A stretch of DNA of 64,000 nucleotides from the NCBI RefSeq assembly GCF_001949145.1, contig NW_019091365.1, forward strand, positions 3,013,407-3,077,406, given 5' to 3'. The stretch's first letter is position 1. Each line of letters begins with the position of its first letter. The notes under the pieces are model-generated. The model was not told where the DNA came from. It did not search any database and saw nothing but the letters and a program-made list of their open reading frames with translations. Of the stretch, positions 39,701 through 50,500 are shown one piece after another. A program made the translations under genes and the position numbers. Source of the DNA: Acanthaster planci. Taxonomy: Eukaryota > Echinodermata > Asteroidea > Valvatida > Acanthasteridae.

Positions 39701-42700
39701 TCTAAATGTGGTCACGCCACATCTTACACTTGATGATAATACATGACAGGAACAGTTTAAACTGGCACTGTAAGTCATTGCAGTAGTTTTGTCGAAAAGA
39801 AGTTAGCTTTCATTTTTTTGATTATTTTTCACTCGAGTCAGGTCTCCTGATGAGGGACTCGGGTCGAGTCATTTGCTCACAGTGTCTCAAGTCAAGCCGA
39901 GTCATCAACCCGTCAGGAGTCGATGCACCAAAACTTGTGACTCAAGTCAGACTCAAATCGGGTCATTGACTTGGGTCATTACAATGCTGCATTTTAGAAA
40001 CTGAGGGTCAACTTTACTTTCGGCCCTAATTTTAAATGCATATGGTACCATGAATAATATCATTTACCATATTTCATTGGGTGCCCACCACATCCCCTTG
40101 CAGCCGTATACCATGTCAAATTGATTTTTGTCTATATATCTCTAGTTGCAAGGTGTTTGAAGAATGGAACAAGTAGCAACATGATGCTTGCGGTTATCTT
40201 GATCAGCAAAATGACTCTAACACCATGCCATAATAGTTGCTCTTGCACATTTAACAGGATTACAGCCACCATTGATGGAAGTCATCAATTTACCAGTCAA
40301 GCAAAACAAGCTCGAAATGGAAAAATTCAGTTGTCAAGTTGCTGAGGTGAGAAAATGAGAAATACATGAATATATAAGTTTTTCTCTTTTGTCATACTTT
40401 GTAGTCCGCTCAGTGCTTCCCCAAAGAAAATATTATTCCAGGTGACACTCATGAATTTAGGTTTTTGAAACTCTCGCTCTTTCAAACTGAGAAACACTAT
40501 ATCATGTGTAAGATATTCAAGTTACCTTTGAGATGCGAATTTCACATTGCTATATAGATAAAAGGAATTTCAGTGAATTAATCCACACAGTATCAGATAT
40601 ACTACACAGTATTAGATATACTACACAGGATAACTCACCCCAGAGAAGTCACATACACACCACCTTCACAATATCTTCCACATTCTGGAAGGACAAATCA
40701 CGTGTGCAGAGTTCGCTCAGTAGCTAGTCCCATTTATAACATTTATTGCAGGTGTACTCCAAGAGTGCGTGAACCTTTGTCACCTGATGATTATCTGTAA
40801 AGCACGAACTTTTCAACTCTCAAAGTAAATTCACTCCATTCCTGCACTACAAAGTTAGAATATGTTTATTCTGTAAATGTTTACCCAGCTCAACCTTTAC
40901 TTAATGCTTCAATGTAGGTTCCTCTTTGTGCACATCAAGAAAGAAATCCTCACACAAAATGTACATGCACTTGCTTTCAGATATTCACAGTAAACTGTTG
41001 ATACATTGGTCTCGCAGTCATACAGATACATTCTGGTGTGGTACATACAATCTTTGATGACAAACAGAAGTGCAGAAAAAAGACTTTTAAAGCCAATAGA
41101 AGTATCAGATTTCAGCACATGCACTAGCGATGTTAATAACCCGAGTCTCAACTGCACTGTAGGCTAATTAAGCATGCAGATGACAAGTCATTAGTGAGTT
41201 TTTACAGGATAATCCTGAGTATTTCAACACCGTTCAAAAATTTGTAGACTGGTGTGATCAACATCATTTAATTCTCCGTGGTAGCAAGACGGAAGATATG
41301 GTCTTTGATTTTCGTCGGTCAGCTGCAGCTGCTACAAATGGTTCACAAAACTTTGCTTATCATGATCACTCTATTCAGTAAGTGTCTTGAGTACAAGTAC
41401 TCAGGTACCTAATTGATGAGAAACTATAGCGTAGACTAGTAACTGTAGGACTGTGGCTGGCAAAGCAGATCAGAGATTATACTTATTGACAAAATTGAAG
41501 GAATTTCATGTTGATAACAGGTTTTTGATCCTTTTTTACAGGTCCTTTATTTAGAGTAACCTTACTTTTTGTTTCATTTGTAACTTCAACAACTTGTCAA
41601 AGGAAAATATCAAGAGATCAGAAAACCCTAGGAGGATTGTTCAACACATTATCCACTCTAATTTACCATCAATTACTTCTCTGTTTGCTGGAAGTACATA
41701 AGATAATGCTCGATCCTTCACACCCACTGTTTGAATTCAACAGATCCAATATATGTCTCTGTGTTCCATTTGTTTCACGAATTCTTTTGTCTTAAATGCA
41801 CCTTTGTAATAGGTCTGTGAATAGGTGATCATTTATCCACGTTGCCAGACTTTCTTTACGAAGTTCTTTTGTTTTTTACAATTCTGAGCAGTGTTCACGT
41901 ACTTTGGTCCTTTTTAATATACTGTATCAATAAATGGTGTATTTTATTTTTTGAAATGCCACTGGAAGTTTAATTTCTATGCTTTTTAGTGCGGCCAATA
42001 AATTGAAATTGAATTGAAAGAGTAAGCACGTAGGATACCTTCAGGAAGAGTAGGTCAGTTGCAAATCCTGCAGGGATGAGCCAGGCCAGAAAGAGACACC
42101 CATTTTCCTCTTTGACGTACTTGGCTTGGAAGGTCGTTTTATATTTGTCATTGGGAGACTGCAGTCCCCATGAAGGTTACGCCGAACAGGTAGCTCCCCA
42201 ATTGACTTCTCCTACCATTTTCCAGATGTAACGTGTTTAAGGAAAGTTATGGAAAATATCTTGAGCAGAATGACGCTGGAGAAACTTTAATGTTATATTG
42301 CACTTCCATAACTAAGTATGTTTGTTTATTCGTATTCATAGAGAACAGAGGTCTAGTCAGACATTTTTAAAGTCCAAACTTTAGGAAACGACAAAGACGG
42401 AATTTTAGGGCAATGTTTTTTCGGTCTTATTTCGGGTCCAGCGAGGTCATTGTTTACAGACGCCTTTTTAAGGTTTACATTTTGCTCTAGTGCAGTACTT
42501 TCAATTCTGATACAAAATTTACCCATTGAAATTGTTTAAGAAAATTGTATGTATTAATGCCGATATAAGGTTTCTTTTCACGTAATGTTGTCCTAATTTC
42601 ACCTTCTCTTTCTGAAAGGAGAAAGCCGTTGACGAGAAACTAGTCGATGGACATTCAAAGGAGTCCTGTGATCAACAGGTACCGAATCAGAGCCAAGAGC

Positions 42701-43158
42701 TTGCTGAATCTACACCCACGGGTCGCACGCCAGTGAAGCTTGGCGAGTTGCAACCGAATGCGAGTATCGATGAAAGTCAGATCCAAGAGTACACGGAGAA
42801 CTGCGAAAAGCAAGGTGAAGGAAACGGTGCCGATTTGTCCCATGATGGTGCGACAGAAGTACATGTACACGAAAAAGTTGCTTACCATCAGATGTCTGCT
42901 AACAATGATGGAGGCACGGAAGAATCAGAAAGTCAGTCAACGGGCACAGAGCCCGACGTTGAAACGCTCGATGACCACATATTTAGGCCTCTGTGTGAGG
43001 ACCAGGCCACACAATGCAACATCTACATCATTCCAACTGAAACTAAAGCGACTCTTTGTGAAATCCAGGAATTTACAAGTGAATCACAGCCTGGAAACCG
43101 CAAAATAAGAAAATCAGAGCCAATGTATGATGCATACAATGAGTGCACACTTTCATGA
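33777..43158 (+). CDS. REDIC1: REDIC1 (C12orf40) homologue, meiotic crossover regulator
   Basis: In mammals REDIC1 binds recombination intermediates and is needed for class I crossovers in meiosis. Thirteen coding exons: 33777-33799, 34915-34954, 35339-35483, 35817-35967, 36298-36421, 36708-36925, 37364-37463, 37622-38135, 38612-38654, 39042-39102, 39379-39445, 40258-40346, 42619-43158. Phases agree throughout, giving about 704 residues (human is close to 650). Exon 1 is only 23 nt and encodes MNWVGGA; joined to exon 2 it reads MNWVGGARNRLKMKDEKQ, then RQKEFFEKMR. Human begins MNWVGGSRSR and continues with KQKEYFEK. A second match is LELPMSPCAPSKLQLDD (residues 100-116) with human LELTMSPHCVPSKLCLDD. 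A third, weaker one is ATQCNIY near the C-terminus. The rest is Ser/Gln-rich and probably disordered, with a basic RSRKRR patch. The neighbouring ABCD gene supports orthology. The small exons (43-89 nt) are inferred from phase and splice sites only. Confidence 0.85.
33876..33967. repeat. Short inverted repeat in REDIC1 intron 1
   Basis: aacctagcccaggt (33881-33894) pairs with acctgggctaggtt (33950-33963) across about 55 bp, with imperfect pairing beyond. Probably a short foldback element; no duplication of flanking bases is convincing. Confidence 0.55.
34513..34691. mobile_element. ~180-bp near-palindromic foldback element in REDIC1 intron 1
   Basis: The left half (34513 to about 34600) and the reverse complement of the right half (to 34691) align over more than 80 bp at roughly 85% identity. 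Examples are caattcacaatagtgc against its mate gcactattgtgaattg, and agagtttgcaacgc against gcgttgcaaactct. The arms meet with essentially no spacer. This is a compact MITE or a transcribed long hairpin; there is no coding capacity. Confidence 0.8.
38323..38408 (+). other. Possible alternative (truncating) exon of REDIC1
   Basis: After exon 8 (phase 1), a strong acceptor tttttctacag at 38322 opens 28 in-frame codons ending in TAA at 38406-38408. Using it would end the protein near residue 467 and remove the C-terminal exons. The main model skips it and splices to 38612. It may be an alternative last exon or chance. Confidence 0.3.
39550..39992. mobile_element. Degenerate GACTCGAGTC-type foldback MITE
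   Basis: Repeated variants of gacttgagtc, gactcgggtc and gagtcaagt occur in both orientations. The right end ...cattacaatgctgc, reverse complemented, resembles the left edge near 39556 (cactgtaac...gact). This pattern fits a decayed hAT-type element made of overlapping palindromes. The left boundary is approximate. It lies in the REDIC1 intron between exons 11 (39445) and 12 (40258). A further very degraded relative may be at about 9260-9410. Confidence 0.5.
41160..42025 (+). mobile_element. Decayed LINE reverse-transcriptase fragment (3' end)
   Basis: Translating across several frames gives pieces typical of the C-terminal part of a non-LTR retrotransposon polymerase: EYFNTVQKFVDWCDQHHLIL, then SKTEDMVFDFRR, YKYSGT-LIDEKL and SNLTFCFICNFNNLSKEN. 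Stops and frame breaks interrupt it, so it is inactive. It ends in aaattgaaattgaattgaaag, a short tandem tail as in CR1/L2-like elements. It lies in the last REDIC1 intron. Confidence 0.75.
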
Positions 43159-43418
43159 GAATTGAGCCTAATACCGAGTGTTGTAAATATAGGGCTTTGA
43201 ATTAAACCTCATTACATTTAGGAGAAACCTTGTCTTAATAGATCACCAGATATGATTTCTTACCAGTAATTACATTTAAAATAATAGGGTGTTGCCCTTC
43301 TCCAGTAGCAAAAAAAGAAGGGCAAATTCTAAATGGAAAAAAGGAAAGTGTAGTGTCTTGCATAACTTTTCCTACACTGCGATATTATGTAGTCAAATAT
43401 TGGCCGACATTCACCACT

Positions 43419-43424
43419 AATAAA
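43419..43424 (+). terminator. Candidate poly(A) signal for REDIC1
   Basis: First AATAAA downstream of the REDIC1 stop, about 260 bp into the 3' flank. Position and strand fit; not otherwise supported. Confidence 0.4.
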
Positions 43425-45880
43425 TCGCTCGCATTTTGTGCGTGATCCATCAACCCTTCTAATGAAGTAACCAATACAATGCACACCAAATCACACGTTC
43501 AGACATGAAATACGCTTTACTTACATTATTAGAATTAGAAGTAAATTGTTCTCTTGCCTGTGGCATATCTATTTCGAAAGTTCGAATGTATTGTGATGTG
43601 GGTTAAATTAACACACCTTTAAACATGATGTTGGTATTTTTAACAGCATTAACAAACCGATTGTGTTCCGGACCTGATATCTGATCTATAAGTTGTACTT
43701 ATGTCAGCGTCATATCGACGTAGTTTATTCCATCCAGCCTGAATGCACTGCTTGAACTTCAACTTTTTGTCTGGCTTAGGTCATCTGCCGGCCAAATACA
43801 TACAGAGAAAAGAGCGCGTCGCGTGATTCGTCAAACCGCCTTGATTACAACAGTCAAGTCTCATTTGACGAGAGTCTCAGGGAACTGCCGATGCAGTGAC
43901 AAATGGTGATTACATTATGCTGTTCATTGCTGCTGCCATGCTGCCACCCTGCAGACTGCTAAGATTCCGACGTCATATTACAATGAAAAACTCAAAAGTT
44001 CAAATTCGGCCATGATATTTCCTGGATATTTTAATTTTAAATAAAGTTTTTGATCAATGTAATTTCAAAGGGAAATGGGTACGGCGCCAATTTTCGGATG
44101 CAGGTTGATGAGAAATCAGAACTTATTTTCATGTTGCCTTTCATTCTGACCTTGTCTAAACTGTTGACTAATTTTTCTGGCCATGACATCCTCGGTATGT
44201 TAGAGTTCAGGTTGAGATTTGCCTGCAAGGAGCATCGGTGACGTCAGGTTTTTTTCCAAGAAGGAATATTTCGGGAACGCCCACCAGCATGAAACCATAT
44301 TGAACTATTAAACGAAGAAATACAGTCAATTCCGAGATATTTACAATTGGTAATTTTTTTATCCCCCTTCATTCTGTTTCTGTCCCTCACCTTTTCTTTT
44401 TACTCTAGAATAGGGGCAATATAACCCCCCCCCCGACGCCTGTGACGAATTTGTTACAACTGGTCTCGACAATTTTGTGACTAGATGAGGAACTGTCTTC
44501 TAAATGGGTACGAGATGAGGCCTTGGGCTGTTGGGTCTCAGTGTAGCCCTGGGCCCAAGGATCGACTATTTGCCATGAGTTGAAGTGTCCCCTCACCGGC
44601 AAAAGAAAGATAGGCTGGTGAGAAGTTTTCCAACCGGGTACCTGCGCGCGTTCGACGCACACGCGAAGACTATACATTCCAGCATATAGGTATTTGTTTT
44701 GCGTACTCTGCGTCTCCGCGCCAAACGAGCATGAATTTGCACACTTGTAATATATACGAGGTGAGTTCCTACAAAAGGACCATCGTTTTCACTTAAAAAT
44801 TTCGCCCTCTTTTGTTCTTGCTTAGAGTGGATGTGCGAGAGGAATGCCGTACCGACAGACATGACTTGTCTTACTCAATGATACCGTCTACGACCCATCA
44901 TCCTCATGGGCGTCACCAAGAAGGGGGCGACTTCGACAGCAATACTGACAACGAACTTTGGCGCATCTGGGTTGTTCATTCTGAGAAAGTTTTTAACGAA
45001 TTTGACGTTTTCACCCCTTTCCTCCTTTCATTCTCGTGTTTTTAAATTTTTTAAAAAAAATTTTCGTTGTAACCATATTGAATTTTTTCAGTTGTTCCCC
45101 TGGGGGCACCTGCGCTCCAGCTTGACCCTGCCCCAGTGACACCCATGATGAATGGCCCAACCCCGGGCCGTGCCAGCCTGTAAGGCGATTTGTACGTGTG
45201 TATGTTGTCAGAAGAAAATGAAGTTTTATGACAATCACAATGGTGGCGCCCTTGCGTAAATTCACGCCGCGCCGCGAGTCGAGTATGCACAGTCTCACTC
45301 GAGCACCCAGCAGGTGGAAGAACAGAAACAGAATTAAGTCGGCCTACATCATGTACGTTCAAACTTTCAGAAACATGTATACTTTGGTGGTAAAAGGTTG
45401 AGTACTAAACATGGAATAATAATTCAATCATTCAACTTTAGTGTTGAAAATAACCAATTTAAGTATTGGGTATTCGCTGTTATTGCTGTCCAGTTTTCGG
45501 ACGTCTGGACGTACATGTAGGCCCTACATCATGTATACAGTGTACAGTGTAGGCCTAGTGTACATGGTGTAGGCCCTGGGTATCGACTGTCGAGCGTCGT
45601 ATCATGATGATCACGAACAGATCCGTAGAGGTGGTTCTGGTTGTGCCCAACACGTACATACTGCAACCTTCACGTTATTTCCACATAAAAAAAGGAATAC
45701 ACTTTGAAGGTAGTGATAAACAAAAAATACGTGGTTGGGGATCACTAAAAAAGCAAAGCTTGTCGAGTAGCGATCCCCATAAATAATAGTAAACAATTTT
45801 TTTTCTAAGGAATTAACACACAAACACACAACATTGCTGAGAGTGCGGGAATGACATAATTAGAACCTACCCTGCAGCTG
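43425..45880. other. Intergenic region between REDIC1 and SHQ1, left part
   Basis: No exon chain is readable. CpG is raised in patches (about 43680-43880, 44620-44960, 45100-45300), so a promoter with untranslated SHQ1 leader exons is possible. The open frames here lack family resemblance and splice logic. Confidence 0.35.
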
Positions 45881-45884
45881 CAAC

Positions 45885-46510
45885 AATTACTTGTCCAAAT
45901 GATTGTCCAACATCATATTTTTATATTTATGCTTAAAGAGCAAAAGATGAGAGATTTGTTTCAGAGAATTGACCGAGTTCCACAGTTTGGGACCTTCATG
46001 CTTCACAGTTACTTTAGAGGTTGTTGTACAAGCATAATGAAATTCATGACGTTGTCTTGTTTGGTGGATTCCTAATTTTTGTAAACATTGAACAAAATGG
46101 ATTTGGGTAAACTCTAAGTTTTAAGTTGGTGCATGAAGGAGCCCAGCTGAAGAGAGTAAATATCATTAACATTTAGAATACTACAATTATAGAAGAGTGG
46201 ATTCATAGTAGGTTCATAATAGTCAACATTATTAATAGTACGCAACACTTTTTTCTGCAACTTATTAAGACCAAAACCACTCTTTTCCCATGCAAGTATA
46301 CCATATGTTATATGGTGTTTTCCATGTCATTAAGATTTCCTCAGGAAAAGTACATTTAAGCTTAGATATAATACCTAGGTTTCTGGAAATGACCGTAGAT
46401 ATGTGATTAATGTGTTTGTTCCAAGAAAGATCATCATCAATATAGAGACCCAAAAATTTCAGACAATGCCTAATTAGGAAAGAGTTCCATACATGGACAT
46501 CACTGGACAC
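45885..46510 (-). mobile_element. Decayed LINE reverse-transcriptase fragment, C-terminal part
   Basis: The minus strand encodes FLGLYIDDDLSWNKHINHIS and ISRNLGIISKLK, then after a frameshift YGILAWEKSGFGLNKLQKKV, NPLFYNCSILNVNDIYSLQL and GPKLWNSVNSLKQI, closing near 45890. This order is the usual tail of jockey/CR1/L2-like polymerases in marine invertebrates. At least one frameshift and stops make it a relic. Confidence 0.8.
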
Positions 46511-46904
46511 CGTACCTATGCTTACACCCTATGTGGGCATGAGACTGGTCTGAAAATTTCTGAGAATTTTTAAAAGTAGACTCTCCAGTATGTTCTCTGC
46601 TAAATTTGACATTTCAGGCCATGTTATCACTTCCTGATGGCTGATTTACAACTTCAGGGAAAAATTAATGATGTCCATACATGTATGTAGTATGGAACTC
46701 TTATCCCTATTTGTTTCACATGGATCTAGATTCTAACATGTCCAGTGCTGGTTCAGTACATCCGTCATGTTCATTAGGCAGATTCTGGAGCCAATGCCTG
46801 TGAACTGTCAAGACTGTTGAACCAACTACATGTACGGATAGGTCCATGGAGTACTGATGCATATCTGCGTAAAACAGATGGCTGTGTTTGTTTCCACAGT
46901 TCTA

Positions 46905-46976
46905 AATCTCGATCAGTGATCCCAATGCTGGTTCGCTCCATGTCAGTGAACCAACAAGGGATCACTGATCAAGATT
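46905..46976. repeat. Inverted repeat, ~29-bp arms
   Basis: Arms aatctcgatcagtgatccc...ggttc and gaacc...gggatcactgatcaagatt pair with a few mismatches around a ~13-bp loop. It lies upstream of SHQ1 and is probably the remains of a foldback element; a transcribed hairpin is possible. Confidence 0.65.
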
Positions 46977-47587
46977 CAGATCCGAGTGACCAGTTACAGC
47001 CAGTGTAATACATTTGTGCATGTATATGCAGGCCTTGATCTGTATACCAGCAGTCACAAACACCACAGTAGAGTGATAAGGTGTACTTTTTTTATTGTAA
47101 TGTTTCAATTTTTATGTTAAAACAAGAGTTCAGCAATGCCAGTATCCTGCCACCAAGCACTCACCACCAAATAAGAACTTCTACCTCACCTTGTATTTCA
47201 CTGAAAAAAGTCCATTCAATTTGGGAAAACTGAGGTCAACTGAGAAAGACTGTTTTACAAGTAGGTCATTGTGTCTAAATTTTGTTGTTCAAGAATCTTG
47301 GTGGCCAGACACAATTCTTTTCAAACTCTCCTAATGTAATGCAGGAGGTATTCAAAGACATTTCTGTGGAGGATTAATATCGTTGATATGATGGGAACCA
47401 GACCAAGGTTTGATCTGCATTCTTATGAAGGACAGGATTGTCAGTATTTTACTGTACAAGTCATGGAAATTTATTGTCTTAATGTAAAGAAAATTTGTTT
47501 TATTGATTAAATAATGAAATGTATTACTGTTTTTGGTTACTTTGACAGCAGTCAGAGATTTGGTCTTAAAAACTGATGTATTGAAAA

Positions 47588-50500
47588 ATGCTGACCCCGG
47601 CCTTTGAACTGAATCAGGATGCAGATTACCTGAAGATCCTGATAAAGGCACGCTATGCCAAGGTGACAGAGGTGGAGATATTTGTGGATGGGAATGACTT
47701 CAAGTTTTATGCCAAACCTTACTTCCTCAGGTATGCCTAGTTCATTAACCTTTCAGCCTGCTTACAAGCTCTAGCAATGTCTCTAACTCATTTTGAACCT
47801 GATGTGATCACTGGAGAAAATATGCTTCAACTCCCATCGTCAACTTTATCTTCATCGTCAACTTCAACCATAATATCTTTGCCATACCGTCCTAATCAAA
47901 GTCATTGGCTGTTCTCCTTCGTCCCCCCTATTCACTTTGTTTAGTTGGCATTCTTGGCAATGTGCATTAATCTTAAATGCTTTAAAATCCATCTGGAGGT
48001 TTTGGAGGATATTTTAGGATTGGGAAAGATAGAATCCAGCTTAATTGTACTTTTATTTAATGCTTCTAAAAACTTAAAATAACAAAATATATGCATTTGG
48101 GGTTTTGCATAGATTTTACAGGATTTAGAAAGGCGCGTATCAGGAATGTTTATGAGTTCGATTTTATTAATATTTAAAAGCAGTTTGAATAAGCCGTAAT
48201 TGGAGGTAAAAATGAGTCGTCTTGATCAGCTGTAAGTTAAAATGGGTTGAATTACATGCTCAATTTGTTTTCTTGTGAAAAATTGATGTTTGTTATATAT
48301 GTTTCTTGTTTAAAAATAGGCTACAGCTTCCTGGTAGAGTTGTAGAAGATGGCAGAGAAAGAGCCAAATATGACGTAGACACAGGTATAATGTCACCAGA
48401 TACACTTTAATCTGTTTTAATCTGTAATGTTCTCAGTGTCATTTTCAACTATTTTAGCTGGAGGTGTTCATGTATATACTTAACCTCAAAACAGCAAATC
48501 TTTGAAAAGATGTGACAGATTCCTTTACAGTTTGGCAGCAGTGTACATTTCAGTGTGGTCCTGAAATTGATGTTTATTCTTTTTGTTGCAAGGATCGTTT
48601 GAAATCACCCTCCCCAAGGAGACACCAGGGGAAGATTTTCAAGGCCTTGACATGTTGACCATGCTACTGGCTCCAAGGGGTCAAAGGTCAGCTGAGCAGC
48701 CAAGCATTGAGGTCGCTGGTAGGTCACATTGCTGAATAGGTCACATATCTCTTATCTTGGTAATGCAACACATTTACAGCACCTCTCCCGTGCATGTGCA
48801 CATGGATTGATCAAGAACCAAATTTTTTAGGGGGTGGGTAAACTTGGGGGGGGGGGGCCAAACATTTTCCAAACATTTTGTGGCTTGTCTGAAGAGTGAG
48901 GCTACATTTTGTGGTGTTTTACATGCTTTTCGGTGGAGGGGATGTGAAATAGACCCAAAATATTGGCTTTCATTATTTGAAAAGAAAATTTGACTTCTTT
49001 CAGGGGGTGTTGGCCCCTCCAGCCTCCGCCCTTGCTTGTGCATTTCAAGGGTTGCGGCATACTTTGCAACAAGCTAAACGGATGACATGAAAACTGTTAC
49101 CTTTACCCTGGTGAATTTGACTTGCTCCAAAGCACCAATCATGCGACCTTAAGCCTGATTTTCCTCTTCAGGCGAGGGTGAGGAGGCAGGGGAAGCGTGC
49201 CAGGCAGTAGAAGATGACCAGGGGGAAATTGACTGGCAGGTTGAACAGCAGCCATTCCAGCAAGACGAAGACTCCCTATGCAGTGAGACAAACTATGGGT
49301 TTGCAAATAAGAGGAGTGGCGTCTTCCAGAGGTTGCAAGTGAGTACCTCGAGCTTGCATCTGCGATATGATTATAAATTGAAATGGAAGGGATATCCGGG
49401 TTTTCTTTATGCATTGCCAAACTTTAATTGAATTGGTATAAATCCATGTCATCTTCATCTGAAGGAATGCATCTCCATGTGGGACCGAGGTTGCAAGTTC
49501 TGTGAAGTGTCTGTCATAAACTCTTACATTCAGTAACCAACCGTGGTGATCATAGCTGGTACAAGCCTCAAGCGGTTGACTAAAACATCTTCTACAAAGC
49601 TTTGTTGAAGTCCAGCCCCTGCAAGTCCTCAGAAGGCAACTAGTCTCAAATCAAGTCACCAGCGGAGCTAATAACAAGGGCATTCTGTTTCGTTCTGGCT
49701 GGACTAGTGAATAGAGTTGTAATTACCTGTGAACAGGGGTATGCTGAACTAACATGTCAGACTTTGACCACACCCTAGGCTACTTCACAAATTTATAACA
49801 GTTCTGACTGTTTGTTGGTCAGTCAGCTCACTTATTGAAAAGTGTGGTTTGTGTTCCAGGAAGAGCTTTGCGATATTGTTGATGTGCCAAGGCCGGACAC
49901 GGCACAGCTGATTGAGAGAAAAGAGGCCAGACAGGCTGTGGAAAGTGAAAAGTTTGATGGAGACCATTATCTGTGAGTAATTCTTGTGCATTTGCGGCAT
50001 TTGGAAAACTTCATCACAGGTGAAAATGAATAACTCAATCACTGGCACTCAGCTGACATTATGTTTAAAACAAGAATACACTCATGCAATTTCTGATAAA
50101 TGAATACAAGTTGGTCTAAAAATCACTACAGTACAGCGCGGCTGTAAAAACACCAAATATTCGGTATAGCAGTGGTTCGGTAAAGTGATTTTGGTCACCA
50201 TTCACCCAATCCCCAGCTTTGGCTCATTCAGACGTGTGGTGGCCTGTCTCACGAATGTGGATATGTGGTCAGCACCTCAAACTTTCATGCCAAGATTTAA
50301 GTTAAAAAGATTATTTTTTTTCCTTTTTATTTCAGCTTTCGGGTAGTTCTCATTGGGAGTTGAATTGTCAAATGAAATCACGTTTGCCTTGAATCATTGC
50401 ATAAAAATTGCTTGCGACATGCAGTATGGCCACACTAGTTTCCTGCTGCTAAATTGGAACTACCTGTGTAATAGATGGGCCAGAGCTATTCTATAGCACT

